From Flavobacterium cheniae (GTDB lineage Bacteria; Bacteroidota; Bacteroidia; Flavobacteriales; Flavobacteriaceae), in assembly GCF_004363695.1 (NCBI RefSeq), contig NZ_SNZC01000002.1, forward strand, positions 620,001 through 684,000: a DNA stretch of 64,000 bases, written 5' to 3'. Each line of letters begins with the position of its first letter. Within the stretch, counting starts at the first letter, position 1. Shown in pieces: positions 43,603 to 52,921 of this stretch. Both the position numbers and the translations under genes were made by a program. The notes under the pieces are model-generated. The model saw nothing but the letters and a program-made list of their open reading frames with translations, was not told the DNA's origin and ran no database searches.

Positions 43603-45198
43603 TTATTTTTTCGCCATTTTTTCGGCTAAAACTAAAGCGTTGTAAGCATTTACAATTCTACCTGATTTTGATGCGTCAGCAAAATTAGCTTTATGTTTGT
43701 CTTCACCAATAGTTACTGTGTTTTTCAACGGAGTACCACTTTCCATAATAATTTGTTTTACTTGAACTGCAGTTAAGCTTGGATAGTAAGAACGAATTAA
43801 TGTTGCTACACCCGCTACGTTAGGCGAAGCCATTGAAGTTCCTTGTAAATATTCGTAAGTGTTTAATGGAGTAGTAGCATAAATTTTTTCTCCTGGTGCA
43901 AAAATATCAACATTGTTTTTTCCGTAATTAGAAAAATCAGCTACCATTTTGCTTCCATAAGTTGGCGCTAAAGCTCCGATAATTAAAACATTTTTTGCAT
44001 ATTCTGGAGAGTTGTCATACGTATCGTTAGGATATTTGTTAGTAACATCTAAATCATACGATTCATTACCAGCAGCGATAACTACTAAAACGTCTTTCGA
44101 TTCTGCATATTTGATGGCATCGATAACCCATTCTTTGTTTTGAGAAAAATATTTTCCAAAAGAACCGTTGATTACTTTTGCACCATTATCTGCCGCATAG
44201 CGAATTGCTAAAGCAATATCTTTATCATATTCGTCTCCGTTTGGAACAGCTCTTAACGCCATGATTTGAGCGTTGTTTGTAACTCCGTCTCCACCTTTAT
44301 TGTTGCCTCTAACTTGTGCTACAATTCCAGCAACATGTGTTCCGTGTTTTGCTTCTTTTGGCTCTGGACCAACTACATTATTGTTTCCATATTTAGTGTC
44401 TTTTAAATCGTTTGGATTATCGCCAACGATTTTTCTTCCATCAAAATCAACATTTAAGTTGTAATTTAATTGTCCGTAAACATAGTCTTTATATTCTTCA
44501 ATTTGTTTGTCGAAATCTGCTTTTGATGTTGTGCTTAAAACTTGCATAAAAACAGCTTTTGGTTGAGTCAAAGATGTTTCAGTCGCAGGAATTGCTTTTA
44601 CTTCTTCTAATGTGAAATTGCTTTTCTTGAAGTAAGTAGTTAATTGTTTTTCAGCATTTACAATAAAATCTAATTGTTGTTTTTGAGGTGTAAGTCCTTT
44701 TAATTCTTCTTCTAATTTTGCTTTCGCTTTATCATAATCTGGAGTTCCAGGACCTTTTTTAACGATACGCGTCATTTCTAATTGTTCGTGAACAGCATTT
44801 CCTAAGAAATTCCATCCATGAATATCATCAATGTAACCGTTTTTGTCGTCGTCAATTCCGTTTCCAGCGATTTCTTTTGTATTAGTCCAAACAACCGCTT
44901 TTAAATCTTCATGGTTGATGTCAACACCAGAATCAACGATTCCAACGATAACTTTCTGCCCTTTTTTACCTTTAAGTAATTCCTTGTAAGCTTTGTCTAC
45001 ACTCATTCCAGGAAGCGTATCTTTTACTAAGTCTAAATGACTCCAACGTTGCAAATCATTTTCAGCAACGGGAGTGGTTTTTAAAGGTAAGTTATCAATA
45101 TTTTCAACCGGAGTTGATACCATTTTTTGTGATCCACAACTTGCTAAAACAAGTCCTAAAGCTAAGCTTAAATACAGTGGTCTAAAAATTTTCTTCAT
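43603..45198 (-). CDS. Subtilisin-like S8 serine peptidase lipoprotein
   Basis: A 531-residue exported protease with a lipobox at LVLASC (Cys21). The catalytic triad is complete: Asp89 in VGIVDSGVD, His285 in KHGTHVAG, Ser455 in GTSMASP; the oxyanion Asn is in AAGNES. Asp and His are about 196 residues apart, against about 32 in subtilisin. A helical insertion of about 165 residues (including AKAKLEEELKGLTPQKQQ) therefore separates them. No type IX C-terminal domain is seen. Confidence 0.93.
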   Translation of the reverse strand: MKKIFRPLYLSLALGLVLASCGSQKMVSTPVENIDNLPLKTTPVAENDLQRWSHLDLVKDTLPGMSVDKAYKELLKGKKGQKVIVGIVDSGVDINHEDLKAVVWTNTKEIAGNGIDDDKNGYIDDIHGWNFLGNAVHEQLEMTRIVKKGPGTPDYDKAKAKLEEELKGLTPQKQQLDFIVNAEKQLTTYFKKSNFTLEEVKAIPATETSLTQPKAVFMQVLSTTSKADFDKQIEEYKDYVYGQLNYNLNVDFDGRKIVGDNPNDLKDTKYGNNNVVGPEPKEAKHGTHVAGIVAQVRGNNKGGDGVTNNAQIMALRAVPNGDEYDKDIALAIRYAADNGAKVINGSFGKYFSQNKEWVIDAIKYAESKDVLVVIAAGNESYDLDVTNKYPNDTYDNSPEYAKNVLIIGALAPTYGSKMVADFSNYGKNNVDIFAPGEKIYATTPLNTYEYLQGTSMASPNVAGVATLIRSYYPSLTAVQVKQIIMESGTPLKNTVTIGEDKHKANFADASKSGRIVNAYNALVLAEKMAKK

Positions 45199-45271
45199 AT
45201 TCTCAATTAATTAATTTCAGTTATTGGACTGAAGTGTTTTGTATTTGTTACAGTTATAGTTGTTTTTAACT

Positions 45272-46132
45272 TTATTTTAAAATGTCTTCACATTTGAAAA
45301 TTTCTTTTAATCGAATTCCTTTTTCGGTATGTTGAACTGTTATAATTTGATTGTGAGCGTCGTGTTCTAGCCACAAATAATAATTATTGTCGGCAGCGTT
45401 ATTTAAAAATATTTGCTTTTCATCCATTGACATCAAAGGTCTTGTGTCGTATCCAGTTACATATGGTATTGGAATATGGCCCGCAGTTGGTAGCATATCG
45501 GCACAAAAAACAATGGTTTTTCCATTATAATTGATGTGTGGTAACATTTGTTTTTCGGTATGACCATCAGCGTAGAAAATATCGAAACCTAATTCGCTTG
45601 AAAAACCAAAATCACTATCAGGTCGATTGATAAATTGTAATTGTCCGCTTTCTTGCATTGGGATTAAATTTTCATGCAGAAATGATGCTTTTTCACGAGC
45701 GTTTGGTTTCGTTGCCCATTCCCAATGATTATCATTAGTCCAAAACTTAGCATTTTTAAAAGCGACTTCGTAACCTGTTTTGTCTTTGTTCCAATTCACA
45801 CTACCTCCACAATGATCAAAATGCAAATGCGTCATGAAGACATCGGTAATATCATCGCGATGAAAACCAGCATTTTTTAAGGATTTATCTAAAGAGTGAT
45901 CACCCCAAAGCGAATAATATCCAAAAAATTTATCCGATTGTTTGTTTCCCATTCCGGTATCAATCAACGTCAATCGGTTTCCGTCTTCAATTAATAAGCA
46001 TCTCGCAGCAATATCAATTAGGTTATTTTCGTCGGCCGGATTGGTTTTATTCCAAATGGTTTTAGGCACCACGCCAAACATAGCGCCACCATCTAATTTA
46101 AAATTTCCAGCTTCAATTGGGTGTAATTTCAT
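45272..46132 (-). CDS. Metallo-beta-lactamase-fold hydrolase
   Basis: A 286-residue MBL-fold protein with the metal motif THLHFDH (HxHxDH), DADG-type Asp in FYADGHTEKQ, VFCADMLPTAGH as the later metal loop, and a His near LEHDAH. The closest resemblance is to quorum-quenching lactonase/YtnP-like hydrolases (GMGNKQSDKF start), but the substrate is not established. There is no signal peptide. The ORF starts six bases earlier at TTG; the ATG at 46132 is preferred. It is divergent from the suf operon. Confidence 0.88.
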   Translation of the reverse strand: MKLHPIEAGNFKLDGGAMFGVVPKTIWNKTNPADENNLIDIAARCLLIEDGNRLTLIDTGMGNKQSDKFFGYYSLWGDHSLDKSLKNAGFHRDDITDVFMTHLHFDHCGGSVNWNKDKTGYEVAFKNAKFWTNDNHWEWATKPNAREKASFLHENLIPMQESGQLQFINRPDSDFGFSSELGFDIFYADGHTEKQMLPHINYNGKTIVFCADMLPTAGHIPIPYVTGYDTRPLMSMDEKQIFLNNAADNNYYLWLEHDAHNQIITVQHTEKGIRLKEIFKCEDILK

Positions 46133-46216
46133 GATCAAAACAATTTTCAGCCAAATTACAAAAAATACTATAAATAGAAACTATGAATCTATAAGTTATA
46201 AAAATGTTAGCAACTC

Positions 46217-46246
46217 TTGTAAAAAGCAATTTATGGATTATCTTTG
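46217..46246 (+). promoter_or_regulatory. Promoter of the suf operon
   Basis: TTG (46217-46219), 19-base spacer, TATCTTTG (46239-46246): a full match to the flavobacterial TTG/TAnnTTTG consensus. Predicted start near 46252, leader about 25 bases before the first gene. Confidence 0.85.
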
Positions 46247-46276
46247 CAGTTAATTTAGACAAAATCAAAATAAGAA

Positions 46277-46606
46277 ATGATTAAAGTATCTGATACAGCA
46301 AGTAAAAAAATCATCAGCATGATGCAAGAAGATGGTTTTGATGCAGCCAAAGATTACGTGCGAGTAGGCGTAAAAAGTGGTGGTTGCTCGGGTTTGTCTT
46401 ATGATTTAAAATTTGACAAAGAAATAGGAGAAAACGATAAAATATTTGAAGATAATAATGTAAAAATTGCTGTTGAGAAAAAGAGTTTTCTTTACTTGGC
46501 AGGAACAATATTAGAATTTTCAGGTGGTTTAAACGGAAAAGGATTTGTTTTTAACAATCCAAATGCACAAAGAACGTGTGGATGTGGAGAGAGTTTCTCT
46601 CTATAA
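46277..46606 (+). CDS. A-type iron-sulfur carrier (IscA/SufA family)
   Basis: A 109-residue A-type carrier protein that delivers Fe-S clusters to apoproteins. The three conserved Cys are present: [13 protein letters not shown] and the C-terminal RTCGCGESF. It is first in the suf operon, directly behind a strong promoter and 10 bases before sufB, so it is the carrier dedicated to this SUF machine. Confidence 0.94.
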   Translation: MIKVSDTASKKIISMMQEDGFDAAKDYVRVGVKSGGCSGLSYDLKFDKEIGENDKIFEDNNVKIAVEKKSFLYLAGTILEFSGGLNGKGFVFNNPNAQRTCGCGESFSL

Positions 46607-46616
46607 ATCAAAAAAT

Positions 46617-48065
46617 ATGAGCAAATACACAGAAGACGACTTAAAAGTCGAATTAGAAAATAAAGAATACGAATACGGATTTTATACCGAATTGGACTCG
46701 GAAACGTTTCCTATTGGATTAAATGAAGACATTGTTCGTGCCATTTCAAAGAAAAAAGAAGAGCCAGAATGGATGACGGAATGGCGTTTAGAAGCTTTTC
46801 GTGCTTGGTTAGAAATGGTTGAGCCAGAATGGGCAAACGTTCATTATGAAAAACCAGATTTTCAAGCGATTTCGTATTATTCGGCACCTAAAAAAGCCGA
46901 TCCGAATAAAAAATTAGAAGACGTTGATCCTGAACTTTTGGCGATGTACAAAAAGTTAGGGATTTCGGTTGATGAACAAAAGAAAATGAATAACGTTGCG
47001 ATTGATATCGTGGTGGATTCGGTTTCTGTAGCAACGACTTTTAAGAAAACATTAAACGAAAAAGGTATTATTTTTTGTTCGATTTCGGAAGCGATTAAAG
47101 AGCATCCAGAATTAGTTCGAAAATATTTAGGAACTATTGTCCCGCAGAAAGATAATTTCTATGCCGCTTTAAATTCGGCGGTTTTTTCTGACGGAAGTTT
47201 CTGTTACATTCCAAAAGGTGTTCGTTGTCCTATGGAATTATCAACCTATTTCCGAATCAATCAAGGAGGCACAGGTCAGTTTGAAAGAACATTGTTAATT
47301 GCGGATGAAGGAAGTTACGTTTCATATTTAGAAGGCTGTACGGCTCCAAGTCGTGATGAAAACCAATTGCACGCAGCCGTTGTAGAATTAATCGCAATGG
47401 ATGATGCCGAAATTAAATATTCAACCGTACAAAACTGGTATCCTGGAAACAAAGAAGGAAAAGGTGGGGTTTATAACTTCGTAACCAAAAGAGGTTTGTG
47501 TGAGAAAAACGCAAAAATTTCTTGGACACAAGTAGAAACAGGTTCGGCGGTAACTTGGAAATATCCCTCGGTTGTTTTAAAAGGAGATAATTCAATTGGC
47601 GAATTTTATTCGATAGCCGTTACTAATAATTTCCAACAAGCGGATACTGGAACGAAAATGATTCACTTGGGTAAAAACTCAAAGTCGACGATTATTTCCA
47701 AAGGAATTTCAGCTGGAAAATCACAAAATAGTTATAGAGGATTAGTACAAATAGGAGCAAGAGCTGAAAACGCGCGTAACTTTTCGCAATGTGATTCGCT
47801 TTTAATGGGAAATAATTGTGGAGCACACACTTTTCCATATATCGAAAGTAAAAATGCTTCGGCAAAAATTGAACACGAAGCAACGACTTCAAAAATTGGA
47901 GAAGATCAAGTGTTTTACTGTAACCAACGCGGAATTCCTACCGAAAAAGCAATTGCCTTAATCGTAAACGGTTTCAGTAAGGAAGTATTGAATAAATTGC
48001 CAATGGAATTTGCAGTGGAAGCCCAAAAATTATTGGAAATTTCGTTAGAAGGCTCTGTAGGATAA
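46617..48065 (+). CDS. sufB: Fe-S cluster scaffold subunit SufB
   Basis: A 482-residue subunit of the SufBCD scaffold on which Fe-S clusters are built. Family signatures are [26 protein letters not shown] near the start, [41 protein letters not shown], and the C-terminal [27 protein letters not shown]. The ORF is open to 46545, inside the previous gene; the ATG at 46617 gives the normal N terminus and a 10-base spacing. Confidence 0.97.
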   Translation: MSKYTEDDLKVELENKEYEYGFYTELDSETFPIGLNEDIVRAISKKKEEPEWMTEWRLEAFRAWLEMVEPEWANVHYEKPDFQAISYYSAPKKADPNKKLEDVDPELLAMYKKLGISVDEQKKMNNVAIDIVVDSVSVATTFKKTLNEKGIIFCSISEAIKEHPELVRKYLGTIVPQKDNFYAALNSAVFSDGSFCYIPKGVRCPMELSTYFRINQGGTGQFERTLLIADEGSYVSYLEGCTAPSRDENQLHAAVVELIAMDDAEIKYSTVQNWYPGNKEGKGGVYNFVTKRGLCEKNAKISWTQVETGSAVTWKYPSVVLKGDNSIGEFYSIAVTNNFQQADTGTKMIHLGKNSKSTIISKGISAGKSQNSYRGLVQIGARAENARNFSQCDSLLMGNNCGAHTFPYIESKNASAKIEHEATTSKIGEDQVFYCNQRGIPTEKAIALIVNGFSKEVLNKLPMEFAVEAQKLLEISLEGSVG

Positions 48066-48075
48066 TTAATTAGAA
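48065..48075 (+). repeat. 11-bp direct repeat, left of the HAD gene
   Basis: ATTAATTAGAA, beginning at the last base of the sufB stop codon; an identical copy lies at 48508-48518 and includes the stop codon of the HAD gene. Confidence 0.55.
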
Positions 48076-48084
48076 GTTAACTAA

Positions 48085-48516
48085 ATGACAATTTCTTTTG
48101 ACTTAGACGACACATTGATTCCAACAACTTTTAAATTTGATGTAGAGGAGCAAAATTTCTTACAGAGAGTTTTTAAAATTGAAAATATTAGAAAAGGTAG
48201 TTTAGAGTTGTTCAAAGAATTAGAAAAAAGAAAAATTAAAGTTAATATTTATACTACTTCCTACAGAAGTAAAGCAAGAATTAAAATTATGTTTATGTCT
48301 TATGGAATTAAAGTTGATAAAATAATTAACCAACAAGAACATAATAAATTTGTAAAAATTCAAAGCTCAAAATTTCCTCCCATGTTCAATATTGATATAC
48401 ATATTGATGATTCAGTTGGAGTAAAAATGGAAGGAGAAAAGTATAATTTTAAAACAATTATAATATCAAAAGAAAGTCATAATTGGGTTGAAGAGATTAT
48501 TAAAAAGATTAATTAG
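48085..48516 (+). CDS. Capless HAD-family phosphatase-like protein
   Basis: A 143-residue HAD-fold protein without a cap domain. Motif I is SFDLDDTL (nucleophile Asp6, acid Asp8), motif II is YTTS, and motif IV is HIDDSVGV. The substrate is unknown. It interrupts the usual sufB-sufC order, at 19 bases after sufB and 24 before sufC, so it is read with the operon. It is markedly more AT-rich than sufB and sufC, and 11-base direct repeats lie at both edges, suggesting later insertion. Confidence 0.82.
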   Translation: MTISFDLDDTLIPTTFKFDVEEQNFLQRVFKIENIRKGSLELFKELEKRKIKVNIYTTSYRSKARIKIMFMSYGIKVDKIINQQEHNKFVKIQSSKFPPMFNIDIHIDDSVGVKMEGEKYNFKTIIISKESHNWVEEIIKKIN

Positions 48517-48518
48517 AA
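48508..48518 (+). repeat. 11-bp direct repeat, right of the HAD gene
   Basis: Second copy of ATTAATTAGAA; deleting one copy with the intervening DNA would restore a 36-base sufB-sufC spacer. Confidence 0.55.
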
Positions 48519-48540
48519 AAGCAACAAAAACAAAATATAC

Positions 48541-49293
48541 ATGTTAAGCATTAAAAACTTACACGCTTCGGTAGAAGACAAAGAAATATTAAAAGGAATC
48601 AACCTTGAAATTAAGGCAGGAGAAGTTCATGCGATTATGGGACCAAACGGTGCCGGAAAATCAACGTTATCTTCTATCATTGCTGGAAACGAAAATTACG
48701 AAGTTTCTCAAGGAGAAATCTTTTTAGATGGAGAAGAAATTTCAGAATTAGCTCCAGAAGAAAGAGCCCATAAAGGTGTTTTCTTATCGTTCCAATATCC
48801 AGTGGAAATCCCAGGTGTTTCGGTAACGAATTTCATCAAAACGGCCATCAACGAAAGTAGAAAAGCCAACGGAAAAGAGGAAATGCCAGCTAACGAAATG
48901 CTGAAATTAATTCGTGAAAAATCAGAGTTATTAGAAATGGACAGAAAATTCTTGTCGCGTTCGTTAAACGAAGGTTTTTCGGGTGGTGAGAAGAAACGTA
49001 ACGAGATTTTTCAAATGGCAATGTTAGAGCCAAAAATCGCAATTCTAGACGAAACCGATTCAGGTTTAGACATCGACGCCTTACGAATTGTGGCTAATGG
49101 TGTAAACAAATTAAAAAACGAAAACAACGCGGTATTAGTGATTACGCACTACCAACGTTTGTTAGATTATATCGTTCCAGATTTTGTTCACGTTTTAATG
49201 GACGGAAAAATCGTAAAAACAGGTGGGGCAGATTTAGCTTTAGAGTTAGAAGAAAAAGGATACGACTGGATTAAAAACGAACAAGCAGTATAA
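48541..49293 (+). CDS. sufC: SUF system ATPase SufC
   Basis: A 250-residue ABC-type ATPase that powers the SufBCD scaffold in the cytosol. Walker A is GPNGAGKST, the signature region is [16 protein letters not shown], Walker B is [12 protein letters not shown], and the H-loop is VITHYQR. The [11 protein letters not shown] variant and the [13 protein letters not shown] block are specific to SufC. sufD starts one base after its stop codon. Confidence 0.98.
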   Translation: MLSIKNLHASVEDKEILKGINLEIKAGEVHAIMGPNGAGKSTLSSIIAGNENYEVSQGEIFLDGEEISELAPEERAHKGVFLSFQYPVEIPGVSVTNFIKTAINESRKANGKEEMPANEMLKLIREKSELLEMDRKFLSRSLNEGFSGGEKKRNEIFQMAMLEPKIAILDETDSGLDIDALRIVANGVNKLKNENNAVLVITHYQRLLDYIVPDFVHVLMDGKIVKTGGADLALELEEKGYDWIKNEQAV

Positions 49294-49294
49294 A

Positions 49295-50611
49295 ATGGAG
49301 TTGAAAGATAAATTATTAGCTTCTTTCATGGCTTTTGAAGAAAAGATTGATACACATTCTGAACTTCACGAGTTAAGAAGTCACGCCATAAAAAATTTCG
49401 AAAACAAAGGTTTTCCTACAAAAAAGGAAGAAGCTTGGAAATACACGTCTTTAAATTCGATTTTAAAAAATGATTTTTCGGTTTTCCCAAAAAAGGATAA
49501 TGCGATTGAATTTAAAGATGTAAAAAAGTATTTCTTACACGAAATTGACACTTACAAAGTAGTTTTCATCGACGGGATTTTTAGTTCGTTTTTGTCTTCA
49601 ACAACGCATGAAGGTTTGGATATTTGCTTGATGTCTTCGGCATTGACAAAGCCGAAATATAAAATGGTGATTGACAATTATTTCAATCAAATTGCTAGTA
49701 AAGAAGAGAGTTTAACTTCTTTAAATACAGCATTTTCTTTAGAAGGAGCTTACATAAACATTCCAAAAAGTAAAGTAGTAGATAAACCAATTGAAATTAT
49801 CTATTTCTCAACAGGAAATGAAGCAGCTTTGATGGTGCAACCAAGAAATTTGGTCATCGTAGGTGAAAACGCGCACGTGCAAATCGTAGAACGTCATCAA
49901 AGTTTGAATAGCAATCCAGTTTTAACGAATTCGGTTACCGAAATTTTTGCTCAAAAACGTGCGATTGTAGATTACTACAAAGTTCAAAACGATGTGCAAA
50001 CTGCGAATTTGATTGACAATACTTACATTGCCCAAAAACAAGAGAGTAGAGTAGCGGTGCATACGTTTTCGTTTGGTGGAAACATCACGAGAAACAATTT
50101 GAATTTCTATCATCAAGGAGAAAGAATCGATTCTACCTTGAAAGGTATTACCATTATTGGTGACAAACAACACGTAGATCATTATACTTTAGTACAACAC
50201 GCAACACCAAATTGCGAAAGCCACCAAAACTATAAAACGATTTTACACGATAGTTCAACCGGAGTTTTCAATGGAAAAATCTTCGTTGAAAAAGAAGCTC
50301 AAAAAACAGATGCTTTCCAACAAAATAACAACATTTTAATTGGCGATAAAGCTACCATTAACGCAAAACCACAATTAGAAATTTTTGCCGATGATGTAAA
50401 ATGTTCGCATGGTTGTACTATTGGTCAATTGGATGAAAGTGCAATGTTCTACATGCAACAACGAGGTATTCCTAAAAAAGAAGCCAAAGCTTTGTTGATG
50501 TACGCTTTCACAAGTGAAGTAACAAACAGTGTAAAAATCCCAGAATTAAAAGCAAAAATTGCTCGTATTATCGCTGACAAATTAGGCGTGAATATGGGAT
50601 TTGATTTGTAA
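49295..50611 (+). CDS. sufD: Fe-S cluster scaffold subunit SufD
   Basis: A 438-residue partner of SufB in the SufBC2D complex. The N terminus has the family's FPTKKEEAWKYTSLNSIL. The C-terminal beta-helix shows GEKFxx-type blocks such as DSSTGVFNGKIFVEKEAQKTDAFQQN and the conserved DDVKCSHGCTIGQLDESAMFYMQQRGIPKKEAKALL. It ends the first suf transcript, before a strong terminator. Confidence 0.97.
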   Translation: MELKDKLLASFMAFEEKIDTHSELHELRSHAIKNFENKGFPTKKEEAWKYTSLNSILKNDFSVFPKKDNAIEFKDVKKYFLHEIDTYKVVFIDGIFSSFLSSTTHEGLDICLMSSALTKPKYKMVIDNYFNQIASKEESLTSLNTAFSLEGAYINIPKSKVVDKPIEIIYFSTGNEAALMVQPRNLVIVGENAHVQIVERHQSLNSNPVLTNSVTEIFAQKRAIVDYYKVQNDVQTANLIDNTYIAQKQESRVAVHTFSFGGNITRNNLNFYHQGERIDSTLKGITIIGDKQHVDHYTLVQHATPNCESHQNYKTILHDSSTGVFNGKIFVEKEAQKTDAFQQNNNILIGDKATINAKPQLEIFADDVKCSHGCTIGQLDESAMFYMQQRGIPKKEAKALLMYAFTSEVTNSVKIPELKAKIARIIADKLGVNMGFDL

Positions 50612-50631
50612 TAAAATTTTAGATATATTTT

Positions 50632-50657
50632 AAAACCGCCTTTTGGGCGGTTTTTTT
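50632..50657 (+). terminator. Terminator after sufD
   Basis: AAACCGCC pairs with GGGCGGTTT around TTTT, followed by a T-run of seven. Confidence 0.92.
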
Positions 50658-50707
50658 ATTTTAGCGATAATGTAAAACTTTCCTTATCTTTATTCAAATT
50701 TTAATTC

Positions 50708-51709
50708 ATGGAAAAACCACATTTTTCAGAAATACTGCTTCAAAAACTCCATCAAAAAGAATTTTTGAATGATGAGGATTTAGAGAAAATTACTATTTAT
50801 CAAAACAAAGGCATATTTTCGTTACGAAGCGAATTGCTTTTAATGATTTACTTCTCTATAATCTTATTTACTTCTGGAATTGGAGTAATTGTGTACAACA
50901 ACATCGATTCTATTGGACATTTGGCTATTCTTTCGGCTAATTTTATTTTGATGTTGGTTTGCTTTTATTTCAGTTTCAAAAAGGCAAAAGGGTATTCCAA
51001 TGATGAGGTTGTATTCGAAAATCCGTTGTTTGATTATTTGGTTTTAACCGGAAGTTTGTTGGCGTGTATCTTTTTGGGTTACATCAATTTTCAATATCAA
51101 ATTTTTGATGATTCGTATGCTTACGTTTCCTTGATTTCAGCCCTTTTGTGTTTTGCTGTTGCATATTATTTCGATAATCGAATTGTGCTTTCTATGGCGA
51201 TTACTAGTTTGGCAGCTTTTATCGGAATTTCTATTACGCCAAAAAGTATATTTCAAAATGAAGTTTATTCTAATTTACAATTGACATATTCGGGATTAGT
51301 TTTAGGTATTGGTTTATTAGTTTGGATGGAATATTCTTTGATAAATAAAATCAAAATTCACTTCCATTTTGTTTATACCACGTTTGCTTTGCATTTGTTA
51401 GGAGTTTGTATTATTGCAGGCTTACTTTCGGAACAATGGTATATTTTTATCCCCATTTTACTTGGTTTTGTCTATTATTTCTACCGATTTAGTTACCGTG
51501 TTTTAGCTACGTCAATTTTCGCTTTTATGTTGTTGTATGGCTATTTTGGTATAAATGTATTAGGAGGAAAAATATTGTCTTTTATAGATTTTGGACCTTT
51601 TTACGAATTATTGATTATGGTTTCACCTTTTTATGTGGTAGCGAGTATTTATCTGTTTATTCGATTAGTCAAACAATTTAATGCCAAAAAAAATGCAAGC
51701 GTACAATAA
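50708..51709 (+). CDS. DUF2157-like multi-pass membrane protein
   Basis: A 333-residue inner-membrane protein. A soluble N-terminal helix pair (about 1-40) is followed by about nine hydrophobic helices. The layout and the LLMIYFSIILFTSGIGVIVYNNID segment resemble DUF2157 proteins; the assignment is tentative. It overlaps the next gene by 29 bases, and both are polytopic proteins of similar design, so they are probably translated together. Confidence 0.75.
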   Translation: MEKPHFSEILLQKLHQKEFLNDEDLEKITIYQNKGIFSLRSELLLMIYFSIILFTSGIGVIVYNNIDSIGHLAILSANFILMLVCFYFSFKKAKGYSNDEVVFENPLFDYLVLTGSLLACIFLGYINFQYQIFDDSYAYVSLISALLCFAVAYYFDNRIVLSMAITSLAAFIGISITPKSIFQNEVYSNLQLTYSGLVLGIGLLVWMEYSLINKIKIHFHFVYTTFALHLLGVCIIAGLLSEQWYIFIPILLGFVYYFYRFSYRVLATSIFAFMLLYGYFGINVLGGKILSFIDFGPFYELLIMVSPFYVVASIYLFIRLVKQFNAKKNASVQ

Positions 51710-52850
51710 ATCAGAATTAGAAAACTATTTTTTGGCCGAAGAAGCTAAAAAATTATACCAAAAGAAATTCCTTTCTAAAGAGCAATTACAAAAAATTAGT
51801 TCTCAATTAATGCAATTGAAATCGAATTCCAATATTTTCTTTCGAATTGGTTTCTTTTTGTTGGGAAATTTCCTTTTTTCATCTGTAATAAGCGCTTTTG
51901 CGGTGATTTTACTTCAGATTGTTTCCGATGAGTACCAAATTATATTCTTTTTGTATGCGATTTTAGCTTACATTGGATTAGAGGTTTTGGTTCGAATGAA
52001 GTTTTTTCGACATGGATTAGATGATGCTTTTTTACTTTCCGCCCAACTCTCTTTTTTAATAGGTATCGGAATTCTTACAGAAGCAGTATTACCAGTATTA
52101 GTAACAATGTTAGTTTTGGGTGTGTTTTTTGCTATTCGATTTATTAATACAATTTCAGCTATAATGGCTTTCATAGGTTTGGTTGGGATATTTTTCAATT
52201 TAATAGTCGAGCATGATTTCATGCCCAAGTTTTATTTGTCTTTTGTTGGATTGATTTTAGCGATTTTGGTTTATTTTTTCGTTTCGCATTTAAATAAAAA
52301 TCAGAATTTCTACACGTATTTCAAAACCTTAGACACCATTAGAGTGGCTAGTTTACTTTTAGGATATTTATCAATGAATTATCTAGTAGTTCGCGAATTA
52401 TCGGAATCATTAATGAACTTAACCATTACAAATACTTCAGATGTTCCACTTGCTTTCGTTTTTTACGGTCTCACTTTTTTGATACCGTTGCTTTATTTCT
52501 TTTTGGGAATCCAATGGAAGGATAAATTGGTTTTATATACGGGATTACTAACTCTAGCGTTCGGATTTTACTCCATTCGTCATTATTACTATTTTTTTCC
52601 AATTGAATGCGTAATGGTTATTAGCGGAATTTTACTTTTTGGATTAGCGTTTTTGATTATCCAACAATTAAAAAACAAAACAGAAGGCGTTACTTTCCAA
52701 CCTGATAGAGATTCAGACGATTCTTTATTATTCAATGCTCAAGCCGTTTTATCATTAGCGAATGCCAACACACCAGCACCAACACAATCTAATCCAATGG
52801 AATTTGGCGGCGGTGGTTTCAGTGGTGGTGGAGCAGGTGAGAAGTTTTAA
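51681..52850 (+). CDS. Multi-pass membrane protein with Gly-rich tail
   Basis: A 389-residue protein with a soluble N-terminal helical part (about 1-50), about nine to ten membrane helices, and a C-terminal tail ending GGGGFSGGGAGEKF. Such GGGGFSGGG tails occur on several membrane-associated stress proteins. No firm family is claimed. The first ATG (51681) overlaps the upstream gene by 29 bases; the ATG at 51693 is an alternative. Confidence 0.75.
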   Translation: MPKKMQAYNKSELENYFLAEEAKKLYQKKFLSKEQLQKISSQLMQLKSNSNIFFRIGFFLLGNFLFSSVISAFAVILLQIVSDEYQIIFFLYAILAYIGLEVLVRMKFFRHGLDDAFLLSAQLSFLIGIGILTEAVLPVLVTMLVLGVFFAIRFINTISAIMAFIGLVGIFFNLIVEHDFMPKFYLSFVGLILAILVYFFVSHLNKNQNFYTYFKTLDTIRVASLLLGYLSMNYLVVRELSESLMNLTITNTSDVPLAFVFYGLTFLIPLLYFFLGIQWKDKLVLYTGLLTLAFGFYSIRHYYYFFPIECVMVISGILLFGLAFLIIQQLKNKTEGVTFQPDRDSDDSLLFNAQAVLSLANANTPAPTQSNPMEFGGGGFSGGGAGEKF

Positions 52851-52895
52851 TTCTATTTTAACCTTTATTTATTCCAATTATAAACAATCAAGTTG

Positions 52896-52903
52896 TAAAT
52901 TTG
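52896..52903 (+). promoter_or_regulatory. -7 box of sufS
   Basis: TAAATTTG matches TAnnTTTG; the predicted transcription start (about 52909) rules out the TTG at 52901 as start codon. No TTG is found at the ideal -33 position. Confidence 0.55.
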
Positions 52904-52921
52904 TGCTCAAATTGTATGAAA

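Noticed and set aside
41649..45198. Type IX secretion cargo status for the M1 and S8 peptidases
   Set aside because: Neither protein ends with a recognisable type IX C-terminal domain; the S8 enzyme is a lipoprotein and the M1 enzyme has only a signal peptide.
52901..52921. TTG at 52901 as the start of SufS, giving an N-terminal CSNC motif
   Set aside because: The TTG is part of the TAAATTTG -7 box, and the conserved SufS N terminus begins at the ATG at 52922 (or 52916).
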